Shown: positions 18,046 to 25,622 of the stretch, piece after piece
Layout of the letters: every line of letters starts with the position of its first letter
Numbering within the stretch: the stretch's first letter is position 1
DNA from: Ruminiclostridium sufflavum DSM 19573
Lineage (GTDB): Bacteria > Bacillota > Clostridia > Acetivibrionales > DSM-1351
DNA: 64,000 nucleotides
Assembly: GCF_003208175.1 (NCBI RefSeq)
Contig: NZ_QKMR01000008.1
Coordinates: 62,001-126,000, forward strand
Reading direction: 5' to 3'
The notes under the pieces: model-generated
What the model was told of the DNA's origin: nothing
Databases searched by the model: none
What the model saw: only the letters and a program-made list of their open reading frames with translations
Program-made: the position numbers and the translations under genes

Positions 18046-18528
18046 TTACTCAGCATACAAGTACTCATGAATCTTGTCCTCTACCTCATTCTGATTTAAT
18101 CCCTTTGCAAGAACTAATTCACTTATCAATATCTGTTTCGCACTGCTTAACATTTTCCTCTCGCCTGTCGAAAGTCCCTTGTCTCTATCCCTCTGCATCA
18201 GACATCCTACAACATCTGCCACTTCAAATATATTGCCGCTCTTAATTTTAACCATATTCTCCCGGTAACGTTTATTCCAATTTGAAGACAGGTCATGCTG
18301 TTCATTTTTGAGAATCATGAAGACTTTGTCAGCCTCGGAAATGCTTATTACATCTCTTATTCCTATATCTTCAACATTATTGGTTGGTATCATTACCTTC
18401 AAGTCACCTATAGGAATCTTCATAACATAATAGCTGCAACGCTTCCCCAGTATTTCCTTTTCTTCGATAGACTCAATAATGCCTGCACCATGCATAGGAT
18501 ATACAATTTTATCTCCTACATTATACAT
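18046..18528 (-). CDS. CarD family transcriptional regulator
   Basis: 160 residues. The start at 18528 (MYNVGDKIVYPMHGAGIIES) is the canonical CarD N-terminus and lies 5 bases after GGAGGTTA. Residues 1-60 form the RNA-polymerase-interacting (Tudor-like) domain; the helical C-terminal half binds DNA upstream of the -10. CarD proteins stabilise open complexes at rRNA and other promoters. The frame stays open 9 codons upstream through the hairpin module, which I take as leader. The gene is preceded by an unusual array of hairpin/ribosome-binding modules, pointing to translational control. Confidence 0.9.
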   Translation of the reverse strand: MYNVGDKIVYPMHGAGIIESIEEKEILGKRCSYYVMKIPIGDLKVMIPTNNVEDIGIRDVISISEADKVFMILKNEQHDLSSNWNKRYRENMVKIKSGNIFEVADVVGCLMQRDRDKGLSTGERKMLSSAKQILISELVLAKGLNQNEVEDKIHEYLYAE

Positions 18529-19025
18529 AGTAACCTCCACGCCCAATTGGGGCACAAAAATTTGGAAAATACTCCGTGGAGGTACGCCAGTGTTTTACAA
18601 TTGTATCTAACGGCTTTCAAGCTAACCTCCACACCGGATTCCCGGCACAAAATATAGTAAAGAACTCCTGTGGAGAATCCCTGCTTCTCATAGAGGCACA
18701 CTGCCTTTTCAGCAGCAGCTTTACCTGTCTTGCTCGAAATGCATAATACCTGCACGAGCTTACTTTTTGAGCTTATAACCTCCACACCGATTTTCGGCAC
18801 AAAAAATTATTAAACTATCGCGGAGAACCTCCAAAATATCAAAACAAAATATGTTTATCTTTTGTGTATACAGCCTAGCAAGCAGCATAAGAACCCTTTA
18901 AATTGCAATAAGGCTCTTTTCCGGGTTAAGCAATAAGCAAGTCAATTACTATCGCGTTAAAAACCGATACTAACCACCTCAAGCACCTTCAACAAAAATA
19001 ATATTGATATCAGTGGAGAACCCCT
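18529..19025 (-). repeat. Array of hairpin/Shine-Dalgarno modules upstream of carD
   Basis: Read leftward towards carD, four related units occur. Hairpin plus GTGGAGGTTA lies at 18555-18531 (unit A, used by carD), 18648-18623 (B) and 18800-18776 (C); a degenerate unit D spans about 19020-18971. The stems differ but still pair: GCCC/GGGC in A, GCCGG/CCGGT in B, GCCG/CGGT in C. About 20 A/U-rich bases before each hairpin lies a sequence complementary to the Shine-Dalgarno: ACCTCCACG in A (9 pairs), TCTCCACA in B and TCTCCGCG in C (8 each with wobbles). Only unit A is followed by a start codon for a real gene. Confidence 0.7.
18939..18949 (-). repeat. Dispersed GTAATTGACTT motif, copy 3
   Basis: Minus-strand copy preceded by ACGCGATA; between units C and D of the carD leader array. 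Confidence 0.4.
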
Positions 19026-19168
19026 TACCTAGCAGAGTCAGCATCCTTTTTTCAACTGTATATTTGATTAACTTCGTCAAAACCAGCTATAAAGCATAAT
19101 TAAATCTAAAAACGATATTATCCGCTTTATAATTACCGCTCATATTCTGACGGCAAAGGCTTCAATCC

Positions 19169-19180
19169 GTAATTGACTTT
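19169..19180 (+). repeat. Dispersed GTAATTGACTTT motif, copy 4
   Basis: Preceded by GGCTTCAATCC. The rest of the gap 19026-19355 is AT-rich and I see no gene in it. Confidence 0.4.
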
Positions 19181-19355
19181 GTAAAAATACAAATCAGAAA
19201 AATACTAAAACGCACCATAAAATATTGAGTGCGTTTGATTAGCAGAATATTTATTTCTCTTAATTTTAAGTATACTACAAAGAATTTGCGTTGTCAAAAA
19301 ATAGCTCTTATAATATTTATACTTCATATATTTTTTTATAAACAATTGTTTTTAT

Positions 19356-19385
19356 TTGACATAGCCTCTACTATGAACGTATAAT
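19356..19385 (+). promoter_or_regulatory. Consensus sigma-A promoter
   Basis: Perfect TTGACA (19356-19361) and perfect TATAAT (19380-19385), 18 bases apart, 33 bases before the ATG of the next gene. It is among the best promoter matches in the window. Confidence 0.85.
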
Positions 19386-19418
19386 TAGACTAGACATCCA
19401 AATACTGAGGTGAATCAT

Positions 19419-19814
19419 ATGAAAGATATGCTTATTGATGATTTTCAATATACTGCACAGGAACTACTGATAAGAAATAAAAGTATACTTGATTTGATTA
19501 CGAAATATCAGGATTCAAATTCCAGAGTTAACAGGGCTATTATTAAAGCCGTTACACAGTGCGGCTGTATGACTATTTCTGCACATAAACAGGAAATCCC
19601 TGATGATGCCAGTTTAGACGAGATGAAAACCTCTGTTGAAAGCCATATTGAAGGTTTATTATGTGAAAATTGCAGAGATGCTATTGAAAGAGATATCGGA
19701 AGAAATGTATTTTATCTGGCATCCATATGCAATGCACTTGATTTAAACCTATATGACATTATATTAAAGGAAAATGACAGAATACGCATGCTTGGAAAAT
19801 ACAACTTAAGATAG
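19419..19814 (+). CDS. Small conserved clostridial-type protein, function unknown
   Basis: 131 residues, no signal or membrane segment. The ATG at 19419 is 7 bases after TGAGGTG; an upstream GTG overlaps that site and is rejected. The N-terminal half is helical (DDFQYTAQELLIRNKSILDL) and contains CGCMTISAHKQEIPDD; the C-terminal half has an isolated CENC, so four cysteines (two CXC/CXXC pairs) might bind a metal. I recall similar short proteins in clostridia but cannot name the domain safely. The strong promoter and its own terminator mark it as an independently transcribed, probably well-expressed gene. Confidence 0.75.
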   Translation: MKDMLIDDFQYTAQELLIRNKSILDLITKYQDSNSRVNRAIIKAVTQCGCMTISAHKQEIPDDASLDEMKTSVESHIEGLLCENCRDAIERDIGRNVFYLASICNALDLNLYDIILKENDRIRMLGKYNLR

Positions 19815-19894
19815 TCTTATGGTTTTTCTTTTTAGGCTGTTACCAATCCGTGCTTCTACCAACTCAGCATTAATCGGAGTATTCATAACTGACA

Positions 19895-19930
19895 GAGCTG
19901 GTTATATTTAATTATGCCAGCTCATTTTTT
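19895..19930 (+). terminator. Intrinsic terminator
   Basis: GAGCTGG (19895-19901) pairs with CCAGCTC (19917-19923), followed by ATTTTTTATT. It ends the small rightward gene. Confidence 0.8.
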
Positions 19931-19968
19931 ATTATTAAGTTCGCCTATACCTTCAGCTGCTACTTCCC

Positions 19969-20472
19969 CTAAGATTGTATGCTGTTAAGATACATAAAAT
20001 TCAAATAGCTTATGCCTGTATTTGTCTTAAAATATTTATCTCTTATTTTTAATATTGAGTCCTCGGATATTTTATCTTCATGTATATTAACTAAAAAGTC
20101 AGCTTCAACAAGGATTTGAAAATCAACCTCATCAATAGCCGAGTACGTATGATGATGCCCTACAAGGAAGCACACTCTTTCTGCAAGCAAGGCATCAAAT
20201 TCCAGCCTTTCAAGAACCTCCCCCGCAAGGACAGGGCCTTCAAGCTCCTGATATCTGCCCGCACTGGAATTGTACTTCCGTTCACTCACTTTAATGCCTA
20301 TATCATGAACGATAGCCGCAACCTCTAATATTTCCTGCTTCTCATTATCCAGCCCTTCCATTTCGCCTATTGTTTTTGCAAAGCTGTATACCTTCATAAA
20401 ATGATTGACTCTTTTTATATCTCCTGCATAGTATTTAATCATTTCACTTATTAAAGCACTTTTTTTATTCAT
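19969..20472 (-). CDS. HD domain phosphohydrolase
   Basis: 167 residues. The HD signature lies in AAIVHDIGIKVSE (near 52) with further metal-ligand histidines in VGHHHTYSAID and an aspartate in VEADFLVNI. Such stand-alone HD proteins hydrolyse phosphomonoesters or nucleotides; the substrate is unknown. GGAGGGC precedes the ATG at 20472. It is the last gene of a leftward run GH15-radA-HD with a 44-base gap after radA. Confidence 0.88.
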   Translation of the reverse strand: MNKKSALISEMIKYYAGDIKRVNHFMKVYSFAKTIGEMEGLDNEKQEILEVAAIVHDIGIKVSERKYNSSAGRYQELEGPVLAGEVLERLEFDALLAERVCFLVGHHHTYSAIDEVDFQILVEADFLVNIHEDKISEDSILKIRDKYFKTNTGISYLNFMYLNSIQS

Positions 20473-20516
20473 CCGAAAGCCCTCCTGAATTTATTTCCAT
20501 TTCCTGCTGTTTACGT

Positions 20517-21899
20517 TTATTTAAATACATGCTTTATAACATCCTGCAGTGATTTAAGCTCTGCAACCTCGATATTTTTTGTATCAAGAGCAGGCGCAAT
20601 AGTATTTTTTGCTACATAAGCCCTTTTAAAGCCTCTCCTGTCAAGCTCCCTTATCCTCATTTCAAGAGAGGGCACCTTTTTAAGCTCACCGGTTAATCCC
20701 ACATCTGCAATAAATGCGGTATCATTCGGAATTTCCTTATCAAAAACAGAAGACACAATACTCATTATTATCGCTAAATTCACGGTTTGCTCTTTGAATT
20801 TCAGGCCGCCTGTTGTTTTTATAACTACATCCTTATCATAAAGAGAAATTTTCCCCCGCTGCTCAAGTATTGAAATAAGAGTATTTAGCTGCTCCCGGCG
20901 TACGCATTCTCCTATTCTGGAGGGATAAGGAGTAAAGGTCTTTGATACCAGGCTTTCTATTTCAACGATAATAGGTCTGGAGCCATCCTTTACAACTGTT
21001 AATGCACATCCGGAAACCTTTTCATTTTCATCTCTGCTTGTCATAAAAAACTCAGAAGGATTGTCTATTGATACAAGGCCGCTTTCAGTCATAGAAAAGT
21101 ATCCTCTCTCCCATGTACTTCCAAACCTGTTTTTGGAAACTGAAAGCCCTCTCAATTCCTCTTCATTGTCTCCATCCAATATTAAAACCGCATCCACAAG
21201 GTGCTCCAATGCACGCAAGCCTGCTATTTCTTCGCTCTTATTCATTTGTCCCACAAGAAATACCGCTCTGGGCTTCAATGGATCCTTTGCCAGCTTAAGC
21301 AGTTCATTGGCACACTCCATGGTCTGAGTAGGAGATCCGGCTCTGGAACCCGGAAAGTCATCTAAAACAAAAGTCTGAATGCTATCTACTATCACAAGAT
21401 CCGGATCAATCTGCCCGACAACAGCAAGAACATTATCCATACTGTTATCCGAATAAACCCATACCCCGGTTCCTATTTTATCAAAAAGCCTGTCTGCCCT
21501 GTTTTTTATTTGACTCTCGCTTTCTTCCCCGGAGGCATAAAGCACCTTATAGCCCCTTGATGCAACATCAGCCGCCACCTGCAGCAGCAATGTGGATTTG
21601 CCGGCACCGGGCTTTGCTGTGATTATTGTTATGGAATCCCTTACTATTCCGCCTCCCATTACCCTGTTGAATTCATTTATTCCGGTTTGTATGCGGTCAC
21701 TGTTCACCGCCTTTATTTCTGTCAATCTGGCAATTTTTTTGACAGACCTGCCCGAAGAAGTTTTGCTTTTTTTTGCTTCTATGGTTATTTCCTCAAGAGT
21801 ATTCCATTGGCTGCATCCCGGACAGCAGCCAACCCACTTGGAGGCTTCATAGCCACAGCTGCTGCATCTGAAAACTGTCTTAATTTTTATAAAAAACAA
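20517..21899 (-). CDS. radA: DNA repair protein RadA
   Basis: About 460 residues. An N-terminal C4 zinc finger (CSSCGYEASKWVGCCPGC) is followed by a RecA-like ATPase (Walker A AKPGAGKSTLL near 98, KNRFGS motif near 255) and a Lon-protease-like C-terminal domain. RadA remodels recombination intermediates. The start is unclear: the first usable codon in frame is TTG at 21899 but GGGGG lies directly against it; the nearby ATG is out of frame, and the homologous position (xxIKTVFRCSSCG) here has ATA. Position after the GH15 gene suggests cotranscription. In many Firmicutes radA follows clpC; here it is 3.7 kb away. Confidence 0.94.
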   Translation of the reverse strand: MFFIKIKTVFRCSSCGYEASKWVGCCPGCSQWNTLEEITIEAKKSKTSSGRSVKKIARLTEIKAVNSDRIQTGINEFNRVMGGGIVRDSITIITAKPGAGKSTLLLQVAADVASRGYKVLYASGEESESQIKNRADRLFDKIGTGVWVYSDNSMDNVLAVVGQIDPDLVIVDSIQTFVLDDFPGSRAGSPTQTMECANELLKLAKDPLKPRAVFLVGQMNKSEEIAGLRALEHLVDAVLILDGDNEEELRGLSVSKNRFGSTWERGYFSMTESGLVSIDNPSEFFMTSRDENEKVSGCALTVVKDGSRPIIVEIESLVSKTFTPYPSRIGECVRREQLNTLISILEQRGKISLYDKDVVIKTTGGLKFKEQTVNLAIIMSIVSSVFDKEIPNDTAFIADVGLTGELKKVPSLEMRIRELDRRGFKRAYVAKNTIAPALDTKNIEVAELKSLQDVIKHVFK

Positions 21900-21959
21900 C
21901 CCCCATTTTAAATTTTTTATAACCCTCTAATAACTGTTCCTTTGAATCAGACTGATTGT

Positions 21960-23894
21960 TTAAAGCACTCCGGCCTTAACCAGCTCTGACAATACATGAA
22001 CATACATTGCATGAGACCATGTAAGAGGTATTATCCAATCTGCCTTGCCTGTGTATTTATTGCGCTGTTCAGGCAGCAAGCCCATGTCCGTTTTCGCATC
22101 TGCCGCCCAGTACAGATATTCCTTTGCTTTTAAATAATTCCCGGTTTTAGTATGGTACAAGGCAACCCACAAGGTTGTAAGCACCCATGGATTCCCTCCG
22201 ATATATGAGTCATTTTCATATCTTTTTATACCGCCGACTCCTTCGGAGGTTAATACCTGTTCAATTAAAAGCACTGTATCCTTTATCATAATATCATTTG
22301 CATCAAACACACCGAAAGGAATGCTTAAGCCCACCAAGCTTACATCAACCTTCCAATCCTCCAGAGTCACATCTCTCATATAACCCTTGGGATTTATCTC
22401 AATCATAGTAGTGCTCTGGGAAGGTTCAGTCCCCCAGCCGTTCAGCTTTACCCTGACACTTCTGATGAACCTTTTGTAGTCTTCCTTCCAAAAGCATTTA
22501 ACAATAGCCTGCTTAATTCCAGCTGCGGTATCCTTCCATTTAGTATATTGCTGCACCGGCTTGCCCAGAATTTTTGCAATTTCTGCAGCCGAAACAAGTC
22601 CCGCATATACTGAGGCAGAGGAATATGCATGTTCTCCGTATCTTTCCTCCCATAAATCAAAGCTTGGCTTTGGCAAACCGGTAGCTTCATCTATAAACCT
22701 GATTAAAAAATCCGCACCTTTTTCCACACTGCTCCAGACAGACTGAAGAAATTCTAATCGTCTTACAAAATTAAAATGATTCAGCATTCCCCATAACAAG
22801 GTTCCTGTTTCGTCAATCTGCAAGCCCCAGCATGGTGCCAGATTCCCATCCATATGATATCTTTGCTGCCAGCTCCCGTCTTCATCCTGTACGTTTACAG
22901 CCCACTTATAAAAATTATCAACACATTCATTCAAGCCGGCTATATCCAACGCTCCGGTAATAAAGGCAGCATCTCTCCCCCAGCAGTATGCATATCTTCC
23001 GCACCTTGTAAAATATTCATCCACCTCGGGAGCAGCCAACAGTCCTCCGCTTTTCTTATCATACATAAGCCGAAAAACCAGAAGGGATCTTCTATACAAG
23101 CTATCCAGCCTGTCATTTCCCGATTTTATCTGATTTGCCTTGTTTAAAAAATCCTTCCAGTATTGCTCCGTTTGATTAAGCATTAATGCGGCACCGATAC
23201 TTTTTACTTCCTTTATTAAACCCTTTACTAATCTTAAAGTACCGCCGGCGGTTATATAAAGATTGAAGCCTTTAGTCTCATTTTTTGCAAAGGTACCCAA
23301 ATCCCATGATACCGCAGCATCCTTCATCATTCCGATATCTTCCTTGCCGAACAGATACGTATTCACTGCAGCCTCATTTGCATTATTGCCTATCTGAAAC
23401 TGGAAAGCGGGCTTATCCGAAAATATTGCTATATAGTTGTTGCTTCTGTAATGAATTAAAGCCTCATTATAAAAATCAAACAAGGAGCATGCAATATCAG
23501 TATCAGCACTGGTTGCAGCTGAAAATGCAACAAAGCCCAGCTCTCTCTGCTCAGGCAAAATATTTTTTATTTCAAATCTCCTGACCAGTACATCCCTGTC
23601 AGGATGTACGAAATCATATATTATGACCTTATACCCGTCTGAATTATTTGTTATGATACTTTTCACAATATTCGTGTCCGGCATGTACTCCTGATTATGC
23701 TCACAGCGCTGGTCATTCAGCCACACTGTGCTTCCGTTCCTGTTTTTTATAAATATACCGCAAAGCATTTTATCAAACTGCTGCAAATAATCAATGTTCG
23801 GCCAGAATAATCTGAGAAGCTCGCTTTTATCACTCAGGCAAGCCAGCATTGATGAATTACCTGTAATTGCATTATTATAATATGATTTCTGCAT
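21960..23894 (-). CDS. GH15 family glucoamylase-like glycoside hydrolase
   Basis: 644 residues without signal peptide, so probably cytoplasmic. An N-terminal beta-sandwich (1-260) precedes an (alpha/alpha)6 barrel. Family landmarks are CWGRDAAFITGALDIAGL (around residue 305), the likely catalytic-acid region WEERYGEHAYSSASVYAG and the second acidic site in LPEQRNKYTGKADW, followed by PLTWSHAMYV. It should hydrolyse alpha-glucosidic bonds of oligosaccharides such as maltodextrins; trehalase or glucodextranase activity is also possible. The start at 23894 lies 5 bases after GGAGGTTA within the recurrent hairpin module; the frame is open 39 codons further but without another ribosome site. Confidence 0.88.
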   Translation of the reverse strand: MQKSYYNNAITGNSSMLACLSDKSELLRLFWPNIDYLQQFDKMLCGIFIKNRNGSTVWLNDQRCEHNQEYMPDTNIVKSIITNNSDGYKVIIYDFVHPDRDVLVRRFEIKNILPEQRELGFVAFSAATSADTDIACSLFDFYNEALIHYRSNNYIAIFSDKPAFQFQIGNNANEAAVNTYLFGKEDIGMMKDAAVSWDLGTFAKNETKGFNLYITAGGTLRLVKGLIKEVKSIGAALMLNQTEQYWKDFLNKANQIKSGNDRLDSLYRRSLLVFRLMYDKKSGGLLAAPEVDEYFTRCGRYAYCWGRDAAFITGALDIAGLNECVDNFYKWAVNVQDEDGSWQQRYHMDGNLAPCWGLQIDETGTLLWGMLNHFNFVRRLEFLQSVWSSVEKGADFLIRFIDEATGLPKPSFDLWEERYGEHAYSSASVYAGLVSAAEIAKILGKPVQQYTKWKDTAAGIKQAIVKCFWKEDYKRFIRSVRVKLNGWGTEPSQSTTMIEINPKGYMRDVTLEDWKVDVSLVGLSIPFGVFDANDIMIKDTVLLIEQVLTSEGVGGIKRYENDSYIGGNPWVLTTLWVALYHTKTGNYLKAKEYLYWAADAKTDMGLLPEQRNKYTGKADWIIPLTWSHAMYVHVLSELVKAGVL

Positions 23895-23920
23895 TATAAC
23901 CTCCAAGCCAAATATCGGCA
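23895..23920 (-). promoter_or_regulatory. Hairpin/Shine-Dalgarno module of the GH15 gene
   Basis: Read leftward: ATGCC-GATATTT-GGC hairpin, then TTGGAGGTTATA and ATG, with the same spacing as at carD and mcsA. A degenerate second copy (GCC-GGATTA-GGC followed by GCGGTATTA) lies at 23998-23975, where the Shine-Dalgarno is lost. No complementary anti-Shine-Dalgarno sequence is evident here. The remaining gap to 24242 is AT-rich and should hold the divergent promoters. Confidence 0.6.
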
Positions 23921-24004
23921 TAAAATAAATAGTATAACTCCTCTGCTTCGCAGCGGTATAAAATTTCTCCAGACTAATACCGCGCCTAATCCGGCATAAA
24001 ACAG

Positions 24005-24015
24005 AAGTCAATTGC
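24005..24015 (-). repeat. Dispersed GTAATTGACTT motif, copy 5
   Basis: Minus-strand copy with one change (GCAATTGACTT), preceded by TTAAGCCGATA; directly upstream of the degenerate GH15 leader module. Confidence 0.4.
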
Positions 24016-24242
24016 TATCGGCTTAAGAACTGCTGATATATGTCGATGACTTGAGTTTTGAGGCTCGCCCCAAAGGCTGTATTTCAACCGCACAATTGCT
24101 TTGGTAAAGCACTCTTTGGAAAACCCAGCCCCGTCAGGATACTCTATCAGCGAAAAAACAATATAAGTTTATTATAGCATAAATATTTTTCCATTTTTAG
24201 AGCAAACTATTAAGTAGTACAAACAAATAAGCGGAGGATTTC

Positions 24243-25499
24243 ATGCAGACAATACTTTACTATGTTAGTTTTTATTTAAGCGAGTTTATCCAGATAGTTA
24301 TTTTTGCCGCAGGCTGTTATTTTTCGGGGATATCAATATTCGGATGGATAAAGAAAAAAGAAAGGGCGGGTAATGAAACCGCACCCGAAAAAAGTTTTGC
24401 CATTGTGGTTGCAGCTCATAACGAAGAACTGGTAATAAGTCAAATCCTAGACAGCCTTTTTAAATTGAGTTACCCAAGTCATTTATATGATGTATTTGTA
24501 ATTGCAGATAACTGTACCGATAACACCGCCACTATAGCTCAATCTCTGGGTGCAAAGGTACATATCCGTGAAAATGATACCCAGAAGGGAAAAGGCCATG
24601 CATTGGAATGGATGTTTGACAGGATTTTTAAAATGGAGCGTCACTACGATGCAATCGCTATTTTTGATGCTGACAATCTCGTTTCCCCTAATTTTCTTCT
24701 GGAAATGAATAAACAGCTTTGCAACGGACAAAAAGTCATACAAGGCTATATAGACAGCAAAAACCCTTATGACAGCTGGATTACCTGTTCTTATTCCATC
24801 GCCTTCTGGCTGTCAAACCGAATTTTTCAGCTTCCGAGATATTATCTGAAGCTAAGCTGCAGTCTCTGCGGAACCGGATTCTGTGTTGACACTTCTGTTC
24901 TGCAAAAGCTGAAATGGGGCGCAACCTGTCTGACAGAAGATCTGGAATACACAATGAAGCTGGCACTGAACGGTATCAAAATTTCATGGGCACATCAGGC
25001 AGTGGTATACGATGAAAAGCCATTAACCTTCAAGCAGTCCTGGATGCAGAGAAAGCGCTGGATGCAAGGTCACGCAGACTGTGCGGCCAAGTACCTTTCT
25101 CCATTATTCAAGCAGGCCTTTTCGAAGGGTGATCTCATTTCCCTTGATTGTGCGCTGTATCTGTTTCAGCCTATAAGATTCATCTTTTTGGGTTTAATGA
25201 CAGTAATGCTGTGGGTTCAAACCGTATACCCGGAATTTCCTCTTTTCAGCATCCAATATGTATTCCCTGTTGAAGTATGGTATATGATGGGTTTGTTCGA
25301 GATGTTCTACGGACCGTTAATTATTCTTGCAGAGAAGAAATTTAATGTGAAAGCTCTTCTAGGCTTTATAATTTATCCATTTTACTGCCTTACCTGGGTA
25401 CCTATTACTATCCAGGGCTTTTTGGAAAAAGACAACAAGGAATGGAGCCATACCATCCATACACGGAAAATGAATATAAATGATATGGAAAATCAATAG
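24243..25499 (+). CDS. Family 2 glycosyltransferase, membrane-bound
   Basis: 418 residues. One N-terminal membrane helix (about 8-35), a cytosolic GT-A domain, and three to four C-terminal helices (about 290-385), the layout of processive synthases. Motifs: VAAHNEE near 58, DNCTDNT near 88, FDADN near 140, TEDLEY near 230 and QRKRW near 265 (the Q/RXXRW motif of cellulose and hyaluronan synthases). It probably builds or extends an extracellular polysaccharide; the sugar is unknown. GGAGG precedes the ATG. Divergent from GH15 and ended by a strong terminator. Confidence 0.9.
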   Translation: MQTILYYVSFYLSEFIQIVIFAAGCYFSGISIFGWIKKKERAGNETAPEKSFAIVVAAHNEELVISQILDSLFKLSYPSHLYDVFVIADNCTDNTATIAQSLGAKVHIRENDTQKGKGHALEWMFDRIFKMERHYDAIAIFDADNLVSPNFLLEMNKQLCNGQKVIQGYIDSKNPYDSWITCSYSIAFWLSNRIFQLPRYYLKLSCSLCGTGFCVDTSVLQKLKWGATCLTEDLEYTMKLALNGIKISWAHQAVVYDEKPLTFKQSWMQRKRWMQGHADCAAKYLSPLFKQAFSKGDLISLDCALYLFQPIRFIFLGLMTVMLWVQTVYPEFPLFSIQYVFPVEVWYMMGLFEMFYGPLIILAEKKFNVKALLGFIIYPFYCLTWVPITIQGFLEKDNKEWSHTIHTRKMNINDMENQ

Positions 25500-25507
25500 A
25501 TAACGTA

Positions 25508-25551
25508 AAAAATCCTTAAAATACGGATAAGTCCGGATTTTAAGGATTTTT
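25508..25551. terminator. Bidirectional terminator between GT2 and clpC
   Basis: AAAAATCCTTAAAAT pairs perfectly with ATTTTAAGGATTTTT, with an inner CGGA/TCCG stem; T-runs occur on both strands. Confidence 0.9.
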
Positions 25552-25622
25552 ATTATCAAGGTTGAACTGCCATGCTTTGCCTGCGGGATGCTCCCGGATT
25601 AAAGCCGTGGTTTAATTTACCG

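Noticed and set aside
18529-18555. N-terminal extension of CarD (and like extensions of McsA, GH15 and the membrane protein)
   Set aside because: The canonical start follows GGAGGTTA at proper spacing; the extension lies in the hairpin and the ribosome site itself.
18516-18800. 94-residue open frame across the carD leader
   Set aside because: It begins at a GTG inside the hairpin module, has no ribosome site of its own and overlaps carD out of frame; its recurring GVEV pattern comes from the repeated module.
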